A stretch of 10,769 nt of DNA from Solirubrobacterales bacterium (lineage in GTDB: Bacteria > Actinomycetota > Thermoleophilia > Solirubrobacterales > Solirubrobacteraceae): contig JAATFK010000652.1 in NCBI GenBank assembly GCA_015655225.1, positions 1 to 10,769 on the forward strand. Direction: 5' to 3'. The notes under the pieces are model-generated. The model was not told the origin of the DNA. It searched no databases and was given only the letters and a program-made list of their open reading frames with translations. A program made the position numbers and the translations under genes. This document shows positions 1-4,679 of the stretch, one piece after another; positions within the stretch are counted from its first letter, which is position 1; each line of letters starts with the position of its first letter.

Positions 1-270
1 CGCGAGCAGCGGATCCTCGCCGGCGGCGCGGGCACGCGCGACCGCGGCGGCGGCGCGGTCGCCCTGCTCGACCAGGCCGTCGGAGATGATCGCGTTCTCG
101 AGCGCGCGCTTGTCGGCGACGTGCTTGTAGAGCGACGGAGCGCGGATCCCCAGCTCCGCCGCAATCCGGCGCATCGACAGTCCGTCGGGGCCCTCCTCGT
201 CGAGCAGTTGACGGGCGACGGTGACGATCTCGCGCACCCGCGGCGAAAGGTGGTCCGGGGGACGCGGCAT
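1..270 (-). CDS. TetR/AcrR-family transcriptional regulator, N-terminal part (cut by window edge)
   Basis: The 90 visible residues begin MPRPPDHLSPRVREIV and form a TetR DNA-binding domain. Helix 1 covers about residues 10-25, followed by DEEGPDGLSMRRIAAELGIR and then APSLYKHVADKRAL, the recognition helix and the start of helix 4 (about 30-57). The reading frame is open to base 1, so the ligand-binding C-terminal part is outside the window. The ATG at 270 is preferred because a TAGGGT hexamer lies exactly 7 nt before it and no Shine-Dalgarno is present, as in a leaderless actinobacterial transcript. The LYKHV form is common in regulators of the TetR_C type, but ligand and targets cannot be read here. 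It is divergent from the small gene at 429 and separate from the second TetR gene at 631-1278. Confidence 0.9.
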   Translation of the reverse strand, partial: MPRPPDHLSPRVREIVTVARQLLDEEGPDGLSMRRIAAELGIRAPSLYKHVADKRALENAIISDGLVEQGDRAAAAVARARAAGEDPLLA

Positions 271-277
271 CGCGGCG

Positions 278-283
278 ACCCTA
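278..283 (-). promoter_or_regulatory. Predicted -10 element (TAGGGT) of a leaderless promoter for the TetR gene at 270
   Basis: On the minus strand TAGGGT is followed by 7 nt (CGCCGCG) and then the ATG, so transcription would start at or next to the start codon. This matches the TANNNT-N7-RTG arrangement known for leaderless mRNAs in actinobacteria. No convincing -35 was seen. Confidence 0.5.
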
Positions 284-414
284 CCGTCGCGCTTCATCGA
301 ACGTGGCGCGCTGACACGGCGCTCTGGACGAACGATTGAGTGACAGGGCTCACGCTGTTCGCCTCATCTGTCGATAGGTCAGTTCACCGGTGCATCGCAT
401 CGGGCCCATCATCG

Positions 415-420
415 AAAGGA
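415..420 (+). promoter_or_regulatory. Shine-Dalgarno AAAGGA for the GTG at 429
   Basis: AAAGGA lies 8 nt before GTG at 429. It is the main reason to accept that a small gene once started, or still starts, there. Confidence 0.55.
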
Positions 421-428
421 CCCTCGCC

Positions 429-626
429 GTGCACACGTCGCGCATCGCAGTCGTCAGCCTGCTCGCCTTCCCTGCCCGTGCGCCCAGCGAGCGGGGGACC
501 CGAACACGAAGATCGACAAGGTCACGGTGAACGGCGACGCCGGCTCGGTGAATCTGATGGACAGCGGTGGCAATCAGACGGTGAAGTTCGTCAAGGAAAG
601 CGGCAAGTGTCGTCGTGAACGACTGA
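429..626 (+). pseudogene. Small secreted/lipoprotein-like gene, apparently frameshifted
   Basis: A good Shine-Dalgarno (AAAGGA, 415-420) stands 8 nt before a GTG at 429. From there the frame reads VHTSRIAVVSLLAF, like the start of a signal peptide, but it stops at 528-530. From about 485 to 610 a different frame has very strong coding character (GC at nearly all third positions) and reads GDPNTKIDKVTVNGDAGSV, then NLMDSGGNQTVKFVKESGKC. One missing base between about 465 and 497 (for example in the G5 run at 493-497) would join the two. After KC, the frame of the GTG resumes with VVND and a TGA at 624-626, implying a second indel near 611; without it the middle frame runs to 664. The product would be an exported protein of about 65 residues and unknown function. 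It may be a decayed gene or contain sequencing errors. It converges on the TetR gene ending at 631. Confidence 0.5.
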
Positions 627-630
627 GTGA

Positions 631-1278
631 TCAGCGCTGCTCGCCGAGCGCCTGCTCGAGGTAGGGGCCCAGCAGGGTGGTGACCGAGTGGGCCGTCATG
701 TTCGCCGGCCCGGTCGGCAGCATCGCGTAGCTGATCGCCAATCGCACGAGGCACTCGGCCAGCAGCTCGACGTCGGCGAGCGCCGCCTGCGGCCAGCCGT
801 CGTGCATCACGCTCGCCAGCCGTTGGGCCGCTCCGGCGACCAGCGGCTGGCTCTGCGTCGTGACGAGCGGGAGCATCCCCTCGGTGCCGTCGTCGCGCAG
901 GACCATCCGCACGAGCGGGTCCTCGGCGGCGGCGGTCAGGAAGACGTCGAAGGCCGCTTCGAGGGCGGTGTGGGGGTCGTCGAGGTGGGCGCGCACGGCC
1001 TGCTCGACGGCGTCGAGGAAGCGCGCGCCCTCGCGCACGACGAACGCCTGGCCGAACGCGTCGCGCGTGCCGAACTCCTTGTAGAGCGTCTGACGGCTGA
1101 CGCCGGCGGCGCGCGCCACGTCCGCCATCGTGACCTCGGCCCACGGCCGCTGCGCGAGCGCGTCGCGCATCGCGTCGAGCAGCGTGTCGCGCAGCAGCAG
1201 TCGCGCGGCGATCGGGTAGGGGGTGCGGTCAGGGGCGCTCGCCATCCCCCCAATCGTCGCAGCGACAGCGGTGGGCAC
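631..1278 (-). CDS. TetR/AcrR-family regulator directly downstream of alkB (probable alkane-gene repressor)
   Basis: This is a 215-residue protein if read from GTG 1278, or 204 residues from ATG 1245 (MASAPDRTPYPIA). The helix-turn-helix is clear: EVTMADVARAAGVSRQTLYK, then EFGTRDAFGQAFV, within the first 80 residues. The C-terminal part is alpha-helical, as expected for a TetR ligand-binding domain. The GTG is only 1 nt past the alkB stop codon at 1280, and the ATG is 34 nt further on; neither has a good Shine-Dalgarno, so translation probably depends on alkB. Actinobacteria often carry a TetR regulator (AlkX type) next to alkB, and some repress alkB until alkane-derived acids accumulate. 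By analogy this one could bind the inverted repeat at 2474-2499 and close a feedback loop. The family call is firm; the target is inferred. Confidence 0.9.
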   Translation of the reverse strand: MPTAVAATIGGMASAPDRTPYPIAARLLLRDTLLDAMRDALAQRPWAEVTMADVARAAGVSRQTLYKEFGTRDAFGQAFVVREGARFLDAVEQAVRAHLDDPHTALEAAFDVFLTAAAEDPLVRMVLRDDGTEGMLPLVTTQSQPLVAGAAQRLASVMHDGWPQAALADVELLAECLVRLAISYAMLPTGPANMTAHSVTTLLGPYLEQALGEQR

Positions 1279-1279
1279 G

Positions 1280-2461
1280 CTATCCCGCGTGCCGCGCGAG
1301 CACTCGCCGCCGCGCGCGCGGCGCGATGTTGACGCGGTCGAGGTCGCCGCCGTAGTGGGCCAGCAGCCGGTGGTCCATCACGCGTCGCCAGAGCGGCGGG
1401 AGGAGCGCGGTCACGATCATCCCGGCGTAGCCGGTCGGCAGCTGCGGGGCCTCGTCGAAGTGGCGCAGCGCCTGGTAGCGGCGCATCGGGTTGGCGTGGT
1501 GGTCGCTGTGGCGCTGGAGGTGGTAGAGCAGCACGTTGGAGGCGACGTTGTTGCTGTTCCAGCTGTGCTCCGGGCGGGTCCGCTCGTAGCGGCCGTCCTC
1601 ACGCCGGGCGCGCAGCAGGCCGTAGTGCTCGAGGTAGTTGACGACCTCCAGCAGGGTGAAGCCGAGCACCGCCTGCAGCGCGAGGTAGGGGATGACGACG
1701 ACGCCGAAGGCGGCGACGAGCGCGCCGAACAGCACGAGCGTCATCGCCCAGGCGTTGAGGATGTCGTTGCGGTAGCTGAGGCGGCGGTGCCCGTCGCGTG
1801 CGAGGCGCTCGCCCTCCAGCTCCCAGGCGGAGCGCAGGCTGCCGGCGACGGTGCGCGGGAGGAAGGCCCAGAAGCTCTCGCCGAGGCGGGAGCTGGCGGG
1901 ATCCTCCGGGGTCGCGACGCGGACGTGGTGGCCGCGGTTGTGCTCGATGAAGAAGTGGCCGTAGCCGCTCTGGGCGAGGGCGATCTTCGAGAGCCAGCGC
2001 TCCATGCTCGCGCGCTTGTGGCCGAGCTCGTGGGCGGTGTTGATCGCGATCCCGCTGACCATCCCCATCGTCAGCGCGAGGCCGATCGAGTCGACGGTGG
2101 TCAGGTCCCCACCGCTCCAGAGGATGCAGGCGAAGACGAGGCCGGCGTACTGGATCGGGAGGTAGAGGTAGGTGCACCAGCGGTAGTAGCGGTCCTGTTC
2201 GAGCCACTTGATGACGCTGTCGGGCGGGTTCGTCGCGTCGAGGCCGACGACGAGGTCGAGCAGGGGGAAGAGCCCGAACACCATCAGCGGGCCGAAGAAC
2301 CAGAAGACGCCGAGGCCGGTCGCGTGCACGAGGCCGAAGGCGAGGAACGGCAGCGTCGGGATCAGCAGGCCGAGGAGCCACGCGTAGCGCTTGGGGTCAC
2401 GCCAGGTCGCGGGCGTCAACTCGTCCGCGTCGCTCGGGAGTGGGTGTCGGATGGTCTCCAT
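1280..2461 (-). CDS. alkB: Alkane 1-monooxygenase AlkB (membrane di-iron hydroxylase)
   Basis: This 393-residue integral-membrane non-haem di-iron enzyme hydroxylates the terminal carbon of n-alkanes using O2 and electrons from rubredoxin. All four signature motifs are present: HELGHK (144-149), EHNRGHH (173-179), NYLEHYGL (275-282) and LQRHSDHH (315-322); together these supply the conserved metal-binding histidines. Hydrophobic segments lie near 27-45, 52-72, 96-115, 125-142 and 238-275, fitting the usual six-helix fold. Length is normal for a stand-alone AlkB. There is no C-terminal rubredoxin domain, and no rubredoxin or rubredoxin reductase gene is in the window. The ATG at 2461 is chosen because homology begins there; the open frame runs on upstream to 2866, but that stretch is antisense to the stress-protein gene. 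No Shine-Dalgarno precedes it, and the predicted promoter lies within 40 nt, so the mRNA is probably leaderless. A TetR gene follows at once. Confidence 0.96.
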   Translation of the reverse strand: METIRHPLPSDADELTPATWRDPKRYAWLLGLLIPTLPFLAFGLVHATGLGVFWFFGPLMVFGLFPLLDLVVGLDATNPPDSVIKWLEQDRYYRWCTYLYLPIQYAGLVFACILWSGGDLTTVDSIGLALTMGMVSGIAINTAHELGHKRASMERWLSKIALAQSGYGHFFIEHNRGHHVRVATPEDPASSRLGESFWAFLPRTVAGSLRSAWELEGERLARDGHRRLSYRNDILNAWAMTLVLFGALVAAFGVVVIPYLALQAVLGFTLLEVVNYLEHYGLLRARREDGRYERTRPEHSWNSNNVASNVLLYHLQRHSDHHANPMRRYQALRHFDEAPQLPTGYAGMIVTALLPPLWRRVMDHRLLAHYGGDLDRVNIAPRARRRVLARHAG

Positions 2462-2470
2462 ATGTTGGCG

Positions 2471-2499
2471 AGCTTGACACGACTGCGTGGTCGTGTCAA
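2471..2499 (-). promoter_or_regulatory. Predicted alkB promoter (TTGACA - 17 nt - CAAGCT)
   Basis: On the minus strand a perfect -35 TTGACA (2499-2494) is followed by a 17-nt spacer and CAAGCT (2476-2471). This keeps the A at position 2 and T at position 6, the most conserved -10 bases. Transcription would start around 2465-2462, within a few bases of the alkB ATG at 2461, which agrees with the lack of a Shine-Dalgarno. The -10 match is only partial. Confidence 0.5.
2474..2499. promoter_or_regulatory. Perfect 10-bp inverted repeat; candidate TetR operator over the alkB promoter
   Basis: The left arm TTGACACGAC (2474-2483) and right arm GTCGTGTCAA (2490-2499) are exact reverse complements around a 6-nt centre (TGCGTG). 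The size is typical of a TetR operator. It covers the predicted -35, the spacer and half of the -10 of alkB, so a bound dimer would block RNA polymerase. The TetR encoded just after alkB is the obvious candidate ligand. A role in the divergent usp gene is possible, since the arm also places a TTGACA on the plus strand. Confidence 0.65.
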
Positions 2500-2563
2500 C
2501 TGAGAGGACGATCGTGCTCTGCGTGTCCCGTGGGCTGCGGGTTCCTACGGACGCGGCCTGTGG

Positions 2564-2589
2564 CGCGTCGCCGATGGCGCGGCGACGCG
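2564..2589. repeat. 10-bp inverted repeat upstream of usp
   Basis: CGCGTCGCCG (2564-2573) and CGGCGACGCG (2580-2589) are exact reverse complements around ATGGCG. It lies about 50 nt before the usp start. It could be an operator or an mRNA hairpin in the usp leader; there is no T-run to suggest a terminator. Confidence 0.5.
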
Positions 2590-2627
2590 GCGCGCTCAGA
2601 CTGGATTCCATGAACGAGCACCCCACG

Positions 2628-2633
2628 AAGGGA
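2628..2633 (+). promoter_or_regulatory. Shine-Dalgarno AAGGGA deciding the usp start
   Basis: AAGGGA ends 6 nt before the ATG at 2640. This supports that start over the in-frame ATG at 2610, which has no comparable site and would add ten residues before the conserved MSTILIGIDGS. Confidence 0.75.
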
Positions 2634-2639
2634 ACCGCC

Positions 2640-3473
2640 ATGAGCACCATCCTGATCGGCATCGACGGCTCCGAGCGAAGTGACGACGCCCGCGCACTCG
2701 GGCGCATCCTCGGCTCGGCGGACCACGCCGAGGCGCTCGACGTCCAGGTCACCGACGACCTGCCGTGGGAGAAGCTGCACCAGCTCGCGCAGGAGCGCGC
2801 GGCCGAGCTGATCGTCGTCGGCGCCAGCCATCGCAGCGTCGCCGGCCGCCTGATCCTCCACAGCACGACCGAGGCCGTCCTCCACGGCTCCCCGTGCGAG
2901 GTCGCGGTCGCTCCGCACGGCTACGCCGCCGAGGCGGCCCCGCCGAGACGGATCGGCGTCGGCTACGACGGCACCGTCTCCGCGCGCCACGCGCTCGCCC
3001 GCGCCGCCGAGCTCGCGCACTGGTTCGGGGCGACGCTCGAGGTGATCGTCGTGGTCGACCTGACGCACACGATGCCGGCGCGGGCCGGCTACCCCGGGAT
3101 CATCTTCGACCTGCGGTCCGAGGCCGACCGGCTGCTGGCGGAGGCGCGCGCCGCGCTCGACCTGCTTCCGGCGGTCGCCGGCGTCGAGCTGCGCAGAGAG
3201 GAGGGCGACCCGGGCCGGCTGCTGTGCGACGCGAGCGACACGCTCGACCTGCTCGTCGTCGGCTCCCGCGACCACGGCCCCCTCAGACGCCTGCTGCTCG
3301 GCAGCGTCTCGACGCACGTCGTGCGCGAGGCCCGCAGCGCCGTGCTGGTGACCCCGCGACCGGCGGAGGTGGAAACGCCCGCCGCGACGGCGACCGACGC
3401 CGCGCCCGCTCCCGCGGTGGACGTCGATCCCGGCACGGCGGCGTTCCTCGCGGCCGGGGGTGCGCGGGCCTAG
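2640..3473 (+). CDS. Universal stress protein, two tandem UspA domains
   Basis: This is a 277-residue soluble protein. Domain 1 spans about residues 1-95 (starts MSTILIGIDGS; IVVGASHRSVAGRLILHS at 58-75). Domain 2 spans about 103-240 (RRIGVGYDGT; LLVVGSRDHGPLRRLLLGSV at 204-223). UspA proteins bind ATP or act as small-molecule/stress switches. In the canonical motif G-2X-G-9X-G(S/T), domain 2 has G208, D211 and G221-S222, so it is nearly intact. Domain 1 has G61, H64 and H74-S75, so two glycines are replaced. Domain 1 is also about 45 residues shorter than usual, lacking the middle between helix 1 and the LHQLAQERAAELIVVG segment. The tail (241-277) is Ala/Pro-rich and probably disordered. 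It is divergent from alkB and convergent with the DUF3037 gene, whose stop codon it overlaps. The specific stress or ligand cannot be deduced. Confidence 0.9.
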   Translation: MSTILIGIDGSERSDDARALGRILGSADHAEALDVQVTDDLPWEKLHQLAQERAAELIVVGASHRSVAGRLILHSTTEAVLHGSPCEVAVAPHGYAAEAAPPRRIGVGYDGTVSARHALARAAELAHWFGATLEVIVVVDLTHTMPARAGYPGIIFDLRSEADRLLAEARAALDLLPAVAGVELRREEGDPGRLLCDASDTLDLLVVGSRDHGPLRRLLLGSVSTHVVREARSAVLVTPRPAEVETPAATATDAAPAPAVDVDPGTAAFLAAGGARA

Positions 3474-3868
3474 TCCCCCGCCGCCCCCACCAGCTCGGCC
3501 GTCAGTCTCGCCAGCGTCGCCTGCGGGTCGGTCGACAGGCCCGTGTGGACCGGGCCGGCCTGCACCAATCCGCTCGACGGCGCCACCAGCCAGCCGAAGC
3601 GTTCGGAGCGGTCGAGCGTCGCGAGCGCGCCGGCCGACGGGTCGCCGGCGGCGATCCGGGCGATCCCGTCGAGGTGCCGCGCGAGCGCGTCGACGTCCAG
3701 GCCGGGGTCGAGCGCCCGCAGCCGCTCGCGGTCGACGACCGCCTCGACCGCGAGGAAGCGCCGCCGGCGGCAGTGCATGACGACGCCCACGTTCAGCGCC
3801 TCCCCGCGTGGCAGCGACGGCACGACGCGCAGGATCGCGTACTGGAAGATCTCACGCTCGCCGGGCAT
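3470..3868 (-). CDS. DUF3037 family protein, partner of the HipA-like kinase
   Basis: This is a 132-residue protein beginning MPGEREIFQYAILRVVPSLP and continuing RGEALNVGVVMHCRRRRFLA, the N-terminal pattern I recognise as DUF3037. No catalytic motif is visible and the fold is unknown to me; no signal peptide or membrane segment is seen. The ATG at 3868 lies inside the 3' end of the upstream kinase gene (17-bp overlap, 3852-3868), with a strong Shine-Dalgarno GGGAGG (3880-3875) six bases before it inside the kinase coding sequence. The two proteins should therefore be made together. From memory DUF3037 genes are often next to HipA-like kinase genes, so a role as partner, regulator or substrate is likely, but the direction is unknown. 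Its TAG stop (3472-3470) shares bases with the stop of usp on the other strand. Confidence 0.85.
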   Translation of the reverse strand: MPGEREIFQYAILRVVPSLPRGEALNVGVVMHCRRRRFLAVEAVVDRERLRALDPGLDVDALARHLDGIARIAAGDPSAGALATLDRSERFGWLVAPSSGLVQAGPVHTGLSTDPQATLARLTAELVGAAGD

Positions 3869-4604
3869 CCTCGGCCTCCCGCACCCACGCCCGCGGCGCC
3901 GTCAGCCGCTCGCTCAGGTAGTCGACGTAGCGCTCCGCCGGGACGTCCCCCAACCACGCCTCCGGCACGAGCGCGAGCACGTAGCGCAGCAGCTCCGGGG
4001 TGACCAACGGCGCCAGCCGCGCGTCCGCCTCGTCGATCGATCCGGCCGCCGGAAGCAGGACGTGGTCGCGGATCACCGGGAAGCGCCCGCCCGCCGCGGC
4101 GGGGTCGAGGCCCGCGTGCTGGCGGTAGAGCGCGGCACCGTGGTCGATCAGCCAGATCCGGTCGTGCCACCACAGCAGGTTCGGGTTGCGCGGCGTGCGG
4201 TCGACGTTCTCGACGTACGCGTGGAGCCACACGAGGTCGGCCGCCAGCACCGGGTCGACCGGCAGCGGCTCGGCGCCGGCGACGAACGGCAGCGCCTGGG
4301 GCAGGAAGTCGAGCCCGACGTTGAGCCCGGCGCTCTTCGCCAGCAGCTCCTGGATCTCGGGGTCGGGCTCGGCGTCCGGCAGGTGCGGGTCGAGGTCGAC
4401 CAGCACCAGCTCGGGCACCGGCAGCCCGAGCGCGCGCGCCAGCTCGCCGGCGACGATCTCCGCGACGAGCGCCTTCGGCCCCTGTCCGGCGCCGCGCAGC
4501 TTGACGACGTAGAGCCCGTCGTCGTCGGCCTCGACGAGCGCCGGCAGCGAGCCGCCCTCGCGCAGCGGCGTGACGTAGCGGATCGCGGTGACGGTGCGCA
4601 GCAC
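3852..4604 (-). CDS. HipA-like kinase domain protein (short, stand-alone)
   Basis: This 250-residue protein resembles the catalytic core of HipA Ser/Thr kinases, of the short HipA_2-like type paired with DUF3037. Visible kinase features are a beta-strand lysine (LYVVKLRG, K35), a helix with a conserved Glu (about E49), the catalytic-loop-like HAYVENVDRTPRNPNLLWW (128-146, with D135 and N140/N142) and a DFG-like metal-binding IDHG (D154). It is much shorter than classic HipA (about 440 residues) and lacks the N-terminal subdomain; no HipB-type HTH antitoxin is adjacent. The GTG at 4604 is chosen because TAGCCT lies exactly 7 nt upstream, a leaderless pattern, and no Shine-Dalgarno is seen. It is first in a two-gene unit with DUF3037. 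Classic HipA phosphorylates a tRNA synthetase; the target here is unknown and toxin activity is not shown. Confidence 0.83.
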   Translation of the reverse strand: MLRTVTAIRYVTPLREGGSLPALVEADDDGLYVVKLRGAGQGPKALVAEIVAGELARALGLPVPELVLVDLDPHLPDAEPDPEIQELLAKSAGLNVGLDFLPQALPFVAGAEPLPVDPVLAADLVWLHAYVENVDRTPRNPNLLWWHDRIWLIDHGAALYRQHAGLDPAAAGGRFPVIRDHVLLPAAGSIDEADARLAPLVTPELLRYVLALVPEAWLGDVPAERYVDYLSERLTAPRAWVREAEDARRA

Positions 4605-4611
4605 GCGCCGC

Positions 4612-4617
4612 AGGCTA
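4612..4617 (-). promoter_or_regulatory. Predicted -10 element (TAGCCT) of a leaderless promoter for the HipA-like kinase
   Basis: TAGCCT on the minus strand, then GCGGCGC (7 nt), then GTG at 4604. The spacing equals that at the TetR gene at 270. No clear -35 was seen. Confidence 0.45.
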
Positions 4618-4638
4618 CCGGCGACCGCGGGCGACCGC

Positions 4639-4665
4639 CCGGGGCGCCCCGGCCGCCCGGCGGCC
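4639..4665. terminator. Two abutting GC-only palindromes between the acyl-CoA synthetase fusion and the kinase gene
   Basis: CCGGGGCGCCCCGG (4639-4652) is a perfect 14-bp palindrome. GGCCGCC-C-GGCGGCC (4651-4665) is a second one sharing two bases. They lie 15-40 nt after the stop codon of the fusion gene (4680). They may end that transcript, but there is no T-run, so the terminator call is tentative. They also overlap where the -35 of the kinase promoter would be. Confidence 0.35.
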
Positions 4666-4679
4666 CGCCCGCGTCCCGC

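Noticed and set aside
350..1144. A 264-codon minus-strand frame overlapping the second TetR gene
   Set aside because: It is out of frame with the clear TetR helix-turn-helix and gives an Arg-rich product with no recognisable domain.
1223..2503. A 426-codon plus-strand open frame
   Set aside because: It is antisense to alkB, whose di-iron histidine motifs are unmistakable; the product is Val/Glu/Ala-rich low complexity.
2487..2639. Longer usp start upstream (including ATG 2610)
   Set aside because: The Shine-Dalgarno at 2628-2633 and the conserved MSTILIGIDGS start support ATG 2640.
2462..2866. N-terminal extension of AlkB by 135 residues
   Set aside because: The extension is antisense to usp and the intergenic region, crosses the promoter palindrome and has no AlkB homology.
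3852..4604. Calling the kinase a classical HipA toxin of a HipBA module
   Set aside because: There is no HipB-type HTH gene next to it, the N-terminal HipA subdomain is absent and the protein is about half the usual length.
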